A stretch of 64,000 nt of DNA from Ustulina deusta (GCA_023159155.1 JAJNNX010000001.1:1674001-1738000), one strand, 5' to 3'; numbered from the stretch's first letter, positions 45,763 through 60,845 are shown. The notes: a model not told the origin generated them from the letters alone. A program made the numbers and translations.

Positions 45763-48700
45763 ATGGCGACTGTCGATCTGAGCTTACCAAGGACGTTGCT
45801 CCTCGACGACGAGGCTCTTCTGAGCCAATTGCCGCCGGAATTACTGGAAGTGATTCGCAACCAAACCACCGCGAACTTCCTCGACGCCATCGCCGCTGCG
45901 GCATTGATACCCCGGCTCACGAGTCCTATTTTCATTCACTTCGAGCATGTCTTTGCCGATATCTGCGCACGATGGCTGCTTAGGTCTCGGAATGCGGGAC
46001 AGGAGGACCACATTATCGCTGCTTTTGCGAGAATCCTCCCTTTTGCGCCTCATCTTTCTGTTTTCTTAGAACAGTACATAAGTGCAACCTCAGCCATGCA
46101 GATCACTGACGCACGGCCTTTCACACTCAATTCACTGAACTCATCGCATACCGGCCACGTCGCTGAGTCGGATCTCCTCCGAGCTCTTCTTGCTTTTTGG
46201 AGACTCTTGAATTTCAATCAAGGCACATACCGACCACTAGTGCAACCTTCTCAAATACAAGCCTTCTTCAAACATGAGCTAGCCTCGGTGAGATACCTTG
46301 CGGTCAAGGTATTCTGCTGTCAGATGAATGCTTCAGACTTCAAAGAAGAGGAGCTTATGCAGACACATGTTAATCATGAATCTATTCCTGCTGATTCACT
46401 ATGTTCCGATCTTGATGGAATGCATGTTGACTATGCCTTCCTGTCCTTATTCGAGCACAAGCGGGCTGCAGAAATGGACAGTCTCCGCCTGGAAGTGAAA
46501 AATGCTTACGCAGCGAGACCGTCTGTCGTTGGCATCCCTACACAACAACTGACAGATCGGGTGATACAGTATAGAAATGTCATTTTCCCTCGGCCAAACG
46601 GCCCACCTTCTTCACAGTCAAGGTTGGTACATACCCCTACAACCTTGGCGAACCTGGAACGCCTCGCAGAAAATCTTCAGAAGCCCGGGCCAATTCTTCT
46701 TCATGGTCTACCAGGATCTGGAAAGACATCCGTCGTACATGAACTTGCCCGTGAGCTTGGCATGGAGTCTAGCATGGTGACGCTGCACCTTAATGAACAG
46801 ACTGACGCCAAAATGCTTATTGGTTTATACTCGACAGACTCGAAACCCGGCTCTTTTTCATGGCGGCCAGGCGTCTTGACTACTGCCGTTCGTGAAGGTC
46901 GTTGGGTTTTGATTGAAGATTTAGATAGAGCCCCCAACGAGTTGATGAGTACACTTCTTCCATTAGTCGAGCATGGGAAGTTGTTAATACCCAGCCGAGG
47001 AGAGACAATCGAGGCTTCGAGCACGTTCCGACTGTTTGCGACTATGAGAACTACCAAAGGTACGCATGGTCAGGAAAATATACCAAACTTTCTGGGTCAA
47101 AGATTTTGGAATCTATCGAGCATGAAAATACCGTCCTACCTGGAACTGGAGCAAATTGTCGTTGGAAGTTATCCTCTTTTGCACAAGTATACTTCCATCA
47201 TCATGGCTGTTTATAAACGACTCTGCAGTGTCCTTTCAATGAACTCTGGCCGTACTACTGAGCGCCCTGTTACTCCTCGGGATCTTCTCAAATGGTGTCG
47301 TCGGCTTAGAGAAATCCTTGTTACCGTCGGTTGCAAGACAGGCGAGGAGCCGATTAGCGAAAAAACGCGAGACTGGATGTTCATGGAAGCCATTGATTGC
47401 TTTTGTGGTAGTATCGCTAAGCAAGATACCAAAAGTTTGCTTCTCAGCTGCATCGCGGAAGAGATGCATCTACCTAAGCAGCTCATGGAGCATTACCTCG
47501 ATGCCTATGTTCCGCAGCTGGAAGATAGCCCTAGCAACTTTAAAATCGGAAGGGTTACGTTGGCTAAACACCGCCATGGGAACAGAGTAGCGAAGTCGAA
47601 GAAACCTTTTGCAAACACGAGCCATGCAAAGCGACTGCTCGAGCAAATCGCCATAGCTGTTAAGCTGCAGGAGCCTGTACTCCTCGTTGGTGAAACCGGA
47701 ATCGGAAAGACGACCGTGGTGCAGCAGTTGGCAGACACGCTTGGCCATAAGCTTGTTGCTGTAAATTTGTCACAGCAGAGCGAAGTGGGTGATATTATTG
47801 GAGGATTCAAGCCTGTCAACGCCCGCAGCCTTGCTGTGCCCCTAAAGGAAGAGTTCGAGGATTTATTTGCCTCGACTGGTATATCAGTTACCAAGAACCA
47901 GAAATATATTGAGCAGATAGGCAAGTGTACTGCCAAAGGGCAGTGGAGTCGTGTCTTGAAGCTATGGCGAGAAGCGCCAAAAATGTTTCATAAAATCGTA
48001 GACGAGTTCCAGGCAAAGTCGGAAACCCGAAATGGAGATTCGGATGAGAGGCCAGCTGTCAAGCGACGCAAAACAGAATCAAAATTGCAATCGTTGATTG
48101 AACTGAGACCGAGGTGGGAGTCATTCTCCAAGAACTTAGACCAATTCGACATTCAGGTTTCTGGAGGCTCTGGCAATTTTGCATTTGCTTTCGTGGAAGG
48201 GAACATTGTCAAAGCTGCGAGGAATGGCGACTGGGTCCTACTGGACGAGATCAACCTTGCATCCCCTGATACTCTTGAGAGCATTGCAGACTTACTAGCA
48301 TCAGGATCTAATGATGAGCCGTCTATCTTACTATCCGAAACCGGAGAGATTGAGCGCGTAAAAGCCCACCCGAACTTCCGCATTTTCGGTGCCATGAATC
48401 CAGCTACAGATATTGGCAAACGAGATCTACCGCTAGGGCTCAGATCACGATTTACGGAATTATACGTTGGTAGCCCGGATAAGGATTTGAAGGACCTCTT
48501 AACCATCATCAAGGCGTATTTGAGTGGAAGGAGCGCAAAGGATGACCAAGCTGCGGATGACATAGCGAGGTTATATTTGAATACCAAGAAACGGGCAGAT
48601 GAGAAACGCCTCGTGGATGGTGCCAATGAAGTCCCTCACTTCAGTCTTCGAACTCTTACCCGCGTCCTAACCTATGTCAACGACGTCTCACCCTTCTATG

Positions 48701-51700
48701 GCCTCAGACGATCACTCTTCGAAGGCTTTTCCATGGGCTTCTTGACGCTCCTCGATAGAGCATCGGAGGAGACACTTGTACCTTTAATCTACCACCACCT
48801 CTTGGATAGACATGGCAATGCTCGATCACTACTTTCCCAACCACCCAAACATCCAAGCGATGGAAAGGAGTATGTTAAATTCCTGAACAGAAATAAAGAC
48901 CGCCATTATTGGCTACTACAAGGTGCCGAGACACCTGTAGAACGTTCAGACTATATCATCACACCCTATATAGAAAGAAACCTCTTGAATCTTGTGCGGG
49001 CTACATCAACAAGGCGCTTTCCAATACTCATTCAGGGCCCCACGTCAGCGGGCAAGACCAGTATGATCGAGTACCTTGCAAATTACAGTGGTAATAAGTT
49101 CGTCCGGATCAATAATCACGAACACACAGATCTCCAAGAATATCTTGGGACCTACGTCTCAGACGCTAGTGGTAAACTGCGATTTCAAGAGGGTATTTTG
49201 GTGCAGGCTTTGAGACAAGGGCATTGGATTGTGCTAGACGAGCTGAATCTTGCCCCAACTGATGTTCTGGAGGCGCTTAACCGTCTCCTAGACGATAATC
49301 GTGAGCTGCTTATTCCCGAAACGCAAGAAATTGTACGCCCACATGAGAACTTCATGCTTTTCGCTACCCAAAACCCAGCAGGCTTGTATGGTGGAAGAAA
49401 AGCCCTGTCACGCGCTTTCCGCAATCGCTTCCTTGAACTTCACTTTGACGATATCCCCGAAGATGAACTTGAGACGATTCTTCAACAGCGTAGTCTATAT
49501 ACTGCGCCATCTGACTGCAAGAGGATTGTTAACGTGTACAAGGAATTATCAAGATTGCGGCAAACTAGCCGTCTATTTGAGAATAAAGACAGTTTTGCGA
49601 CATTGAGAGATCTTTTTAGATGGGCTTTGAGAGGTGCGGAATCGCGCGAGGAGATCGCAGCCAATGGCTTCATGCTGCTTGCTGAAAGAGTGAGGAACGA
49701 AGAAGAACGCTTAGCTGTCAAAAAGGTCATCGAAACCGTCTTTAAAGTCCAGATCGATCAGGATCAACTCTACGATTTGCAGCGATCGCCACATCTCCGA
49801 GTACAGCCTCCAGATAACAGTCACGGCGTCGTTTGGACCCAGGCCATGCGTCGGCTCTACGTTTTGGTCGCAAGCGCTCTTCGCCACAATGAACCAGTGT
49901 TGCTAGTTGGGGAGACTGGATGTGGTAAAACTACCGTTTGCCAGCTGCTTGCCGAAAATCTGGGCAAAGAACTTCACATCGTCAATGCTCATCAGAACAC
50001 GGAGACAGGAGATCTTATCGGATCACAGCGACCTATCCGAAACCGTGGGGCGATCATAGACACATTGATGAAGGATGTTACGCAAGCGCTTCAAACTCTA
50101 CAGCAACATGTCAATGGTGATTTAGACCAACTCTTGTCCGCGTATCATACTCTGGGTGGCTCGTTATTAGCTAAACTCCCCAAGGATTTACAGCAACGAA
50201 TATCTGAGAACGAAGTGAAGAGTAAGGCACTGTTCGAGTGGGCTGACGGAAGCCTTGTACAGGCCATGCGCAGTGGCCAGTATTTCCTCCTTGATGAGAT
50301 ATCACTTGCAGACGACTCTGTTTTGGAAAGACTTAATTCTGTTCTTGAACCACAACGTACCATTCTACTTGCCGAGAAAGGTATTGACAATTCCTTCGTC
50401 AATGCCGATGCTGGTTTCCAATTCCTAGCAACGATGAACCCTGGGGGCGACTTTGGCAAGAAAGAATTGTCGCCTGCTTTGAGGAACAGATTCACAGAGA
50501 TATGGGTGCCACCCCTGTCGGACAACAATGACATCCTTCACATTCTCTCGTCGAAACTCGAGAAAGACTACGAATCATTCGCCAGTGTTATAGTTGATTT
50601 CACCTATTGGTTTGGTCAAAATTTCCGGTCCACAACTTCGACAGCTTTTTCAATTCGAGATATCCTTGTCTGGGCAGATTTTATTAACAAGAGCCACAAT
50701 GGGAATGGGGCATTCTCAGTTGTTCAGGGAGCGGCGACCGTATTTATTGATACACTTGGCGCAAACCCATCAGCATTGGTTGCTATCGATCCTAAAAGTT
50801 TGGACGAAGAGCGGCAGAGGTGTGTTGATAAGCTAAGTGAACTTCTCGACTTCGATGCTACCTCGATATACCGTGCTCCCTTAAACCTTGCTATTGAGCC
50901 CACCGAGCTGCGAATTGGGGAATATGCCATTGAGCGAAAATCCAACGAGAACTTCGAAGTAGGGTTCGCTCTGAATGCGCCGACCACCAAACTGAATGCA
51001 ATGAGAGTCATACGGGCATTACAAGTGCAGAAGCCCATTCTTCTGGAAGGTAGTCCTGGCGTAGGCAAGACAACATTAGTTAGCGCTCTTGCCCGGGCTT
51101 GTGGCCAACCCTTGACGAGAATAAATCTTTCTGATCAGACTGATCTCATGGACCTATTCGGGACAGATGTTCCAATAGAGGGCGCCGAAGCTGGCCATTT
51201 CGCATGGAGAGATGCACCATTTCTACGAGCTATGCAGAATGGCGAATGGGTGCTCTTGGACGAGATGAACCTTGCATCTCAGTCAGTTCTCGAGGGTCTT
51301 AATGCCTGTCTTGATCATCGTGGAGAAGTCTACATTTCTGAATTAGACCAAGTCTTTAAGAGACACCCAAACTTCCGCCTCTTCGCTGCTCAAAACCCGC
51401 ACCACCAAGGAGGTGGGAGAAAAGGCTTGCCTAGCTCATTCGTCAATCGTTTCATCGTTGTATATGCAGACGTTTTTAGCGATGAGGATTTGCTTCTGAT
51501 AGCTAGTCACAACTTCCCCAGCGTCTCTTCTGAAATCGTCAGTCGAATGATTAAGTTCATCTCCAATCTTGAGACGCGTATTCTAGTTGAGCGAGCTTTT
51601 GGGTCTCAAGGCAGTCCATGGGAGTTTAATCTTCGAGATACTCTTCGTTGGCTCCACCTTCTTACCTCTTCAGATCCCCTTCTCTCCACCGGAACGGTTG

Positions 51701-54700
51701 GTAGCTTCCTAAATATCGCCATACGACAACGCTTTCGAAGTGATAGAGACCGTTCGGAAGTCAACCAGCTATATACCGAAGCCTTTGGGTCTCCCCCAGA
51801 AGGCCACCAGCTGTATCATAGCATAAGTGCCTCAGCTTTTCAAGTTGGCTTGGCGTACATGTTGCGAAACAAGCTGCTCAAACCTTCACGTCCTTCGGGA
51901 ATCGACACTATTACTAGGTTGCAGGAGCTGGAATCTCTGCTCATCTGTGTCAAACACAACCTCCCTTGTATTCTAGTTGGCCCTTCGGGTTGTGGCAAGT
52001 CAGCTCTTCTCCAGCTAATAGCTGCTCGGACTGGGAAGTCGCTCGTCACATTTCCAATGAACGCCGATATCGACACCATGGATCTCATCGGTGGGTTTGA
52101 ACAGTTAGATCCTTTGAGGGCGGTTAATACAGCTATGAGGAAGCTAAAGTCGACTTTGGAATTGTCTACTCTTAGCACCTTGCCGCAAGCTGTTCCCGAT
52201 GCGGCTGTTGATCTTCTACATAGCCTTGAGAATACAAGCCAGCATATGAATAATCGCGCTTATCTGTTAAGCCTAATCGACAGGCTGCACGCTCAGATTT
52301 CTCCTGGTTCAGACCTTGCAACAGCTCTCGAGGAAGCGCAAGGTCTTCTTCAACAGCCCACAAGCATCGCAGATCCAAGGTTCGAATGGTTAGATGGAGT
52401 TATTGTCCAGGCTCTCCAAAAAGGCGAGTGGCTTGTGCTCGACAATGCAAATCTTTGTAGTGCTTCTGTCCTAGATCGCCTGAACTCGTTATTGGAACCA
52501 GAAGGTTCTTTGATTCTGAATGAGCATTGCGGAGTAGATGGGGAGCCTCGAATTATCAAACCCCATCCGGACTTCCGCATATTTTTGACAGTCGATCCTC
52601 GATATGGCGAGCTTTCTAGAGCCATGAGAAATCGCGCCGTCGAGATTTACATTGAGCCTCGATCCTCGACTACGAGCGACTGGGTTGGGAAAATTGCTGA
52701 TGTCGAAGCGAGCCTAGAGAGATATAAGTGGATGGATGCAGCCATGGTTTATGACAGTGCCAATGAAACACACCTGAGCCAGTTAACCGTGGATAGCCTA
52801 TGTTTTGATGACTTGAAACTTGGACCAAGAATATCAAGCTTAGCAAGCTTTTCAATTCGGACAAGCTCACTTCATAGAAATGGTCTCATTTCCGAACAAG
52901 TCGTCAACTCGACTTGTCCAATTACGCCGCCACAGCTGACGGTTGATATATTGGACTTGTCCCGGAGCTGGTGCAAAACATCAACGGAAGACTCTCTAAA
53001 CGAAATCATGAATTTTGTAGTAAGCACTTTAGTCCTTTTTCTTCTCTTCGTATTCTAACCCTATCCAGACTCTGCATCCTTTGCATAACTCCCCTGTTGC
53101 CCCTCTGCTGCATGGATACAGTTCACAACTACCGTTCTGGTTGGCAACTTGCTACGAGTTATCCTGGAATTTAGCCGATGCCTGGAGCACTCTTGAACTA
53201 CAGAAGTCTCGAGCGGTTAACATTGATATATCTGGCCTGAATCGACTACAACGTTCGTACGTTGCAGATAAAGTCGCCGCTGTACACAAAGACTCAACTG
53301 TCCGATCGGCTAAGTTCCTTGTGGGTGTCCTACGAGCAATTGAGACTTATCTTAGGGGGCAATTGCAGACTCCTGACTCTTGGAAAGTGAGTACTTACCC
53401 CTATTATTGTATCTCATGTGTCACTAATATAAGTAGCGAAATAAATATTTTCTCCGAGACCTGATTCACTTCTGGAAGAGAACGCTTCACTATCTCATTC
53501 AATCACCATTCGAAGAGGCAATGTTCCAGGCTCATCTTGGTCATATGTCTACAAATCTCAGCGACCATTTGCCTAATGCTGACAATGGCAACACTCGTCA
53601 GCTACTTACTGATGTTGCGAACGGTTTAAACGAGTGCTTCACCGCTGGATTCAAATTATCGACTGGATTGGGGATGGAAAGTTTGTGGAAACTACTGAGG
53701 CCCATACCGATCCAAAATGAGCGTGTGTTTGAACAGCTTGTTCGTATGGAGAGTCTTGCGGCCCAATTCGACCAGGTGAAATGGAAATCAGCAGCTTCCC
53801 CAGCTGACCTAGCCAAGATAATGGCCTCTTTTATCCAAGCGTATCGTCTTGTACGGCTAGGAGAGGCTAATACCGACGGCCTCTTCCAGTCATTGGAAAT
53901 CGAGATCGAGCAAATGCGCGCCCGTTATGCTGACGATAGTGTGCACGCTCCCCCATTCCTGGCGACTGAGTTTGAAACCATCAGACAACTTACCACCATT
54001 GACTACATCTGTGGGCAAGGCAAATATCTACCCGGGGTAAACGAGATTGTATCTTTGTCAGACACGTCATTAGTCACACTCTTGCGTGTTAATAGCGCGA
54101 CCGATACATCCAGATCGCTACAAATGTTAGAGACACTCGTCCAGGATGGTCATCAATCACCGCTATGGAGGGAAAGCTTGTCGGCCAAGGTCCTACCGAA
54201 GGTTAGCAGTGTTCGCCTAGCACCTCTATGCCGTCTTATGTCACTCGAGACAGAACTGCCCCTACTGGCAAGGCAGATTAGTCGGCATTCGGATCCGCTC
54301 ACTGCCAACTGGTCTAAGAAGCTTAATGAGGTCTTATGGCGTCTGATGCTGGATATTTTAACTGCATATGATTCTCTTTTGGCAGACATATTTACAACAG
54401 CTTGGAGAAACATGGCCAGCGACTCCATACTTGAATTCATCGGGTTTACCAAAGAAGGTCTGTCAGTCAAAATCGATAAATTCCTACCTCGGTCGATTGC
54501 CGATCACCTCGAGGGCCCCTCTGGAACGGTCAATAAGCATTTTGTCGCTGCATTCGTGTCCTTAGTAGCACATCGAGCTAGCGGGTCTACAGAATGTCCC
54601 TACTTGGCAAACGCCTGGGTCCAGTTCTCTGTTGCCTTAGTCAAGCTATACATCCCCGACAAAGCTTTTGATCCACAGCTCCGCCCTCTAGTTGAACTTA

Positions 54701-57700
54701 GGAGCTATGATGACCTTTTTGAAGACCTGAAGAAGCAACTCCAGACGGTAGAAGACTATGGAAAGTTTCAGACCGGCCAGTCAACTAGTCTGCGTTCCGA
54801 AATCATCAAGGAGAATATATCATCTATCGGAGCACGGCCAACTGCAGTTCAAGTCGCATACAGGCCGAAAACTTCGGGGCTCGCGAAAGTTCAAGCGGAA
54901 TTCAACAATATCCTAAACGTCCTCCTGCGCTCTGATCTTAATGCCATCCTGTTTCAGCATTTCCTCGGCTTCGACGTAGCCACGCAAGAGCTGCAAGTAA
55001 TTCATGAAAATGTATCAAGAATTAGTTCTAGACTGACGCACAACTTTCGTGCATACGAGGATATCGCGCTCCCAACAGTTAGTATCCTGCATTGCCTGAT
55101 TATTGGTCTGTCTCTAGGCAAAGATTCGAAGATACTGTCGGCACGCCAAGAACCTTCGTCGACAAAGCTTCTGGGTCTGATACCTTTGCTTAGTGGCAAG
55201 CCGGGAATTTCTATTCCACAGCCAATTGCATCCCTAGGACCCGGTTTCCTAGAATATGCTGTATTGGTCAGAAGTGTTGAAGGCTTGCATGGTATTAGTC
55301 GCATTCAGGAACCTGTTTTTGAAGCTATTCATACGTTCTACAACGAATGGACACAGAAACTCGAGGAAGACAGGAAAGCAGAGGAAGCCAAGAACAGCTT
55401 GTTTCGTTACAAAGGCGGGCATGACGAAGTGGAAGCCGCAGAGCAGGCAGCTTTTAATGAACTCTTTCCAGGCTTCGGCGACGAAAAGGAAGAGCAAGAG
55501 CTGCCTGAACTTCCCAAAATCAACAATGCTCGGGAGATGGCCATTAAGCTAGCTCAAACACATAAAGCGATATTCTTGACTCCCCAAAACGCATCAGAGA
55601 GCCTCAAAACCCTTATACAACACGCCGCAGGTCAAGCCTGTCAGGCTATCGACCATGGCATAATAGATCGAGATTTCCTCTCAGCAACCCTCCTAGCCCT
55701 AGAGGGGGAAGTGAAGAACCTCACGAACACTACCACACCCGTCAACTACAATTTCTACACCGATCCAAATCTTGCCGAGTCTCGCAAGTTGGTCCATCTA
55801 GTTAGAGATACCCGTGCACGCTTTCGCCAGCTTCAGGGCGTCGATGAGATTGGCCATTTGCAACCCCTTGCCGATGTTGTGTCGGCTTGCGATACAATCT
55901 TTGAGCTTGCCCATGCTGACCCCCTTGCCAAACTTATACCAAGGGTTGAACATCTCCACGCCTTTGTGTATGAATGGCAATTTGGAGGGTGGGCAAGCAA
56001 AACCTATGGTGTCTTACCTCTTTACACCCGTCTGACCGAGATGCTTGTCTCTTGGAGACGCTTAGAGCTGTCAACGTGGAATAGGCTATTTGATATGGAA
56101 ATCACAAAATGCAACGACGATGCAGACTCATGGTGGTTTATTGCATACCAGGCTATTATTGCTACAGGAATGGGTCTTTCCCAAACTACCGAAGAAATCC
56201 AAAGCCACGCCTTGAACTTGGTAAGAGAACTCGAAACTTATTTCTCGTTGGCACCAGTTGGCCAGTTTACCAGTCGGCTGAGTCTTTTGAAACAACTGCA
56301 TGTTCAACTTACCCTCCTCGTCTCGGAGTTTCCGGCGTTGACTATCATACGTGATAGCTTGCGTCACTTCATTAACTTCTATACTCGGTACGAAAAACCC
56401 GTCGCAGACTTAATACGTGGGGGTCGAGCCCCGCTTGAAAAACAAATGAAGGATGTTGTACTTCTGGCCAGCTGGAAAGACACCAATATTACGGCATTGA
56501 GAGAGAGCGCCCGGAAGTCCCACCAAAAGCTATTCAGGATCGTCCGAAAGTTCCGTGACGTGCTCAACCAGCCCATGAAATTAGTCATAGACCAAGGTTT
56601 ACCCGACGCAAGCCAGGAGGAAATAGATGTCTCGAAAACACCTTATGTCTACCTTTCAATTGACGAAGGCGCTCTCGACGTGTGCAGCAAAACCGTCTCA
56701 GGTTGGGCAGATAAATACAGGCGATTAGCTAACGTGCGGCGTACTGTTCAGCTCATGGACAAACTTAGGCAGGTACCAGAGTCTCCTCTTGACACAGCAG
56801 GAGTCATTGATAGTTTCCTGTCAGACTTGGGTACGCAAATGGGTGAGTTACGCAAGGAAACGCCTTCGACTCTCAATGACGAGAATAAGGACCTTGTCAA
56901 GCACCTGAAATCACGGAAGAGAAAGCTCTTCGCGGAGACTTTGAAGGCAGTTAGACAAATGGGGTTCCCATACAACCTTGGCCTCGATACACTTGCCAAA
57001 CAAGCCTCACTTTCTACGGTCCTCGTATCGACAACTCCTCTAACAGAAAGTGCTTTGGGTGGGCTAGAGAGTATAGACTACTATTTCCACAGAATGTTAG
57101 ATCTAGCACCACGCGTCCGAAGCGCAGCTCAAACCCACTCAGAAGACCTAACTCCAGCAGAGGTTACTAGAAGTGTCGGGCTACTCGAGGGCATTATGCA
57201 TAACACTTTATGTCAGAGAGGTGAGCTTCGAGCAGCGATCAACAATCTCACAGCCCTGAAGGAATCCTCGAGTTCACTCCAATCACTTGCAAAGGCGAAG
57301 AATGGGAGCGAGATTCAAGTTGGGAAGGTCGCAAGCAACTATCAAACGTCTACCATCTGGCTTGCTGAGGTTTTGAGCGTCGGTATACAACTCGTCGAGG
57401 TACACGCCAAATTGGGCGATCTTGACAACCACAAGGTCCTTCACCTTCTTGGTCTCTGGAGAGAGAGGATCATATCTCTGTCAACCAAATTAGGCTCTCT
57501 CGCAACGCTCCCCGCCGGGTTGATCACTGCAGAACACACACAGGTTACGCAGGATATAAAATCGTCCTTCAATGAATTCTACGAAAGTTTAACCGGTGCG
57601 TGCAAAGAACGGCCAGATCTGGCTTTTTTGATCGAGCAAATTCAACATTGGGTTGTTATTCCGGAAGACTCAAGCAATGTGCCGGAGACTAGTAGTCGAA

Positions 57701-60669
57701 ACGTTGACATTTTAACCCAAAGTGTCAAGAGACTCTGCGACAGTATGCTCGTTGCTATGGAACAATTCAATAAGACTTTACCCAGACTACTTAGTTCACC
57801 TGAGGAGGCTGGTTGGTTGCTTGGACATAGTAAGCAATTAGCGGCGTCAATTCGGGCACTTCATGTGGCTCAAATCAACAGTAGCATCTGTGAGACGCTT
57901 GACATCTCCAAACAGATCAATTGGAACGACCCAGTTATCAGAGTTTTGGCGCCATCTCTCATAGGCGTCATTTCTCCCATTGTACAGCAGTATGAGAACA
58001 CCTGTAGCCACTTTCTCCAAACATTTGCGAATGGCCACCAAATGACATGTAAATTGGGCTTTGTGTTGAGTAAACACTTTACTCAACTTGCATCTCAAGG
58101 TTTCTGCACGCCGCAAGAGAAGTCTGAAGAAACAGCTGGACAGAGCGATAATCTCGAATGTGGCACTGGACTTGGAGAGGGCGAGGGCGCAGAAGATATA
58201 AGCAAGGACATACAGCCTGACGAAGATCTGTCTGAACTAGCTCAAGAGAAGAATGCTGAATCAGACCGGAACATGGAAAATGAGAAAGATGCGGTTGACA
58301 TGGCGGATGAAGAGCTGGAAGGTGATATTAATAGTGTTGATGGTGAGGAGGAGGATGAGAATGGGTCAAACTCTGGTGATGATGAGGACAAAGACGAAAT
58401 GGATGAAGAGCGCGGCGACGTGGATGACCTGGACCCAACAGCCGTTGACGAGAAGATGTGGGATGGTGAAAACGAAGACGACGCAGAAAAAGATCAGAAG
58501 GGCAACAAACCGAAAGGGAAGAAGAAGGATGAAGAAACTGCTGCTGGCGAGCAGTCCGAGGCCCAAGACCTTGAGCCGGAGGAAGGTGAACAGGGTGGCG
58601 ACGATGACGACGACGACGACGACGAAGAAGCTGGTGTAGAAATGGAGGAAGATGTTCAGCATTATGATGAACCGAATCAGCAAGATCAGAACGTTCAAGA
58701 TCAAGAAACTCTTGCTCTACCAGACGATATGGAAATTGACGGGAAAGATAATGAGTCACTCTCGTCAATTAGCGATGATGAATTAGACGAGCTGTCGGAC
58801 GCAGACCAACAAGAAAAGGAAGAGCGGGAATTAAGCGACCAGGAGAATATAGACGACGAAGAGATGGAAACGGATATAGGACCAGTAGAGGACAGCAAAG
58901 ATGACGAGATGGAACAAGAGTCAACGGATGGTAATGCCCAGATACAAGAAAACGAAGAGGCATGTGAAAATGAAGAGGAACCTCTTGAGGAACAAGAAAA
59001 AGCAGAAGAAGCGTCCAAGGATGATTCCAATGCAAACAACGACCACGTTGTCCCAAGCGATGCAAGAGGTGGCGGACAAGATCAAGATGTCGCTCAAGAC
59101 GAAGACCACGCTAACTTCCAGGACCCTACAGCCCAGAGAGAAGTTGGTCAGGCGGGCGAGGATGCAACTGGTCAAGACAACTCTGAGGGCCAGAAAGGCA
59201 GCTTGACCCAATCTCAGGACCTTCCGATGGGGACTGACGACAACGATGCTATAGAATCCACAGAACCTACAGAATCCCACCCTTTCAAAGCACTGGGAGA
59301 CGCTCTGGAAAAGTGGCATAAGCGACAACGAGAAATTAAAGCGGCACAAGAAAACCAGACTCAGCAGCAGCCAAACACAGAGCAAGACACAAAGATCCAA
59401 GAATTCCAACATTTGGAGAATGACGAAGCTGCTGCAGATACACAAGCAATGGGCGCTGCCACAGAAGAGCAAACCCAGCCGATTGATGAAGCAATGGCGA
59501 TTGATGACGACGAGGATCAACCTCCGAACAATCGAGTCCTCCCCGAAGATAACGATACCCAGGACGAAAATGACACTGATGAGATGGACACATCAAAGGC
59601 CGAAGAGCAACAAGTTAAACGCGACGAGCAACGAGAAGAACGCGATGCTGGTGTAACTACGCATCAAGGTGCTTATCACCGGGACGTAACACCGCCTCCT
59701 AATGGAGCGCAAAACTCGGAAGAAATTGAGGAAACCATCCAGGAAACTTCTACGCAGCTATCATCTACCCATTTAGAGCCAGAACTGCAGTTAAGAGACT
59801 ATGAAGAGTCGATGCGACAGTGGACAAATTTTCAGAGCAAGACACATCCGCTTTCACTGTCTCTAACCTCACAACTTCGACTTATCTTGACACCTTCACA
59901 GTCAACAAAGCTTTCTGGTTCTTACAGAACTGGGAAGCGTCTCAACATCAAGCGAATTATTCCGTACATTGCTTCTAGTTACAAGAGAGATAAGATATGG
60001 ATGCGGCGGGCGATCCCAACCAAACGCTCGTACCAAATCTTGCTTTGCGTGGATGACAGCAAAAGTATGGGGGAATCTAGTTCCGGCGAACTTGCCCTTG
60101 AATCTCTCGTCATGGTGTCACGAGCTCTAACAATGCTTGAAGTTGGTGAGATTGGTGTCTTAGGCTTTGGCGCAAATGTATTCACGGCCCACGAATTTTC
60201 AGAGCCATTTGCCTCCCACGATGCCGGCGCCAAGGTGTTACAGCGATTCGCCTTTCAACAAGATTACACAAACGTCCGATTCCTTGTCCGCCAGACGATT
60301 GAACGTTTCCGGCTAGCCCGGCAGCAAAGTACGAACCGCGGCTCAGAAGACCTTTGGCAACTAGCTCTCATCCTCTCCGATGGCCTCACCCCATCATCGG
60401 AGCACGAAGATATCCAGGTCCTACTTCGCGAGGCGATGGAAGAGCGCATCATGATCGTGTTCATCATCATGGATGATACAACGAAGAAGAAGGAGCAAAG
60501 CGTGTTGAAGCTCAAGAAAGTCAAGTTCTTGAGCAACGATGAGATCAAGACAGAATACTATCTCGACACGTTTCCTTTCCAGTACTACCTCGTTGTACAT
60601 AATCTTGAGGACCTACCTGGCGCATTGGCAGGGTTGCTGAGAACATGGTTCGCGGAGGTCAATACTTGA
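45763..60669 (+). CDS. MDN1: midasin (Mdn1/Rea1), AAA ATPase of 60S pre-ribosome maturation
   Basis: Three exons: 45763-53019, 53069-53386, 53437-60669; 4935 aa, close to the yeast protein. The start is the ATG in ACCATGG at 45763; an in-frame ATG at 45661 would add 34 residues but has a weaker context. Six AAA P-loops lie at residues about 315 (GLPGSGKT), 643 (GETGIGKT), 1092 (GPTSAGKT), 1383 (GETGCGKT), 1763 (GSPGVGKT) and 2073 (GPSGCGKS). A long helical linker follows, then an Asp/Glu/Gln-rich region at about 4090-4610 and a C-terminal MIDAS domain with DDSKS at 4731-4735 (DxSxS). Midasin pulls the assembly factors Ytm1 and Rsa4 off nucleolar and nucleoplasmic pre-60S particles through its MIDAS domain. 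Both introns (49 and 50 nt) sit in the middle of the gene. Confidence 0.97.
58130..59700 (+). other. acidic D/E/Q-rich coding tract of midasin
   Basis: Within the last midasin exon this stretch encodes an almost continuous acidic segment, with GAT/GAC/GAA/GAG repeats strongest at 58340-58430 and 58596-58660. The flexible acidic arm is a family hallmark linking the ATPase ring and linker to the MIDAS domain. Its reverse strand gives long hydrophobic or Ser-rich shadow frames that should not be annotated. Confidence 0.9.
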
Positions 60670-60845
60670 TTTCACATAGGGCTCTTTTCATGTCCATACT
60701 GTTAGCCGTTTCATGTATATATGATGATACCACAATTCGAGCTTGTAAAACTCAATTTCATGACGAAGTTATAAACAACTCTCTATAAAAGTGTTGAGAC
60801 GTTTTGAATCGAGGTTCCACGCCCGAGACGCACAGTATAATAATC

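Noticed and set aside
58366..59520. Long minus-strand frames inside midasin with hydrophobic or Ser-rich translations
   Set aside because: They are antisense shadows of the GAT/GAA-rich acidic coding tract.
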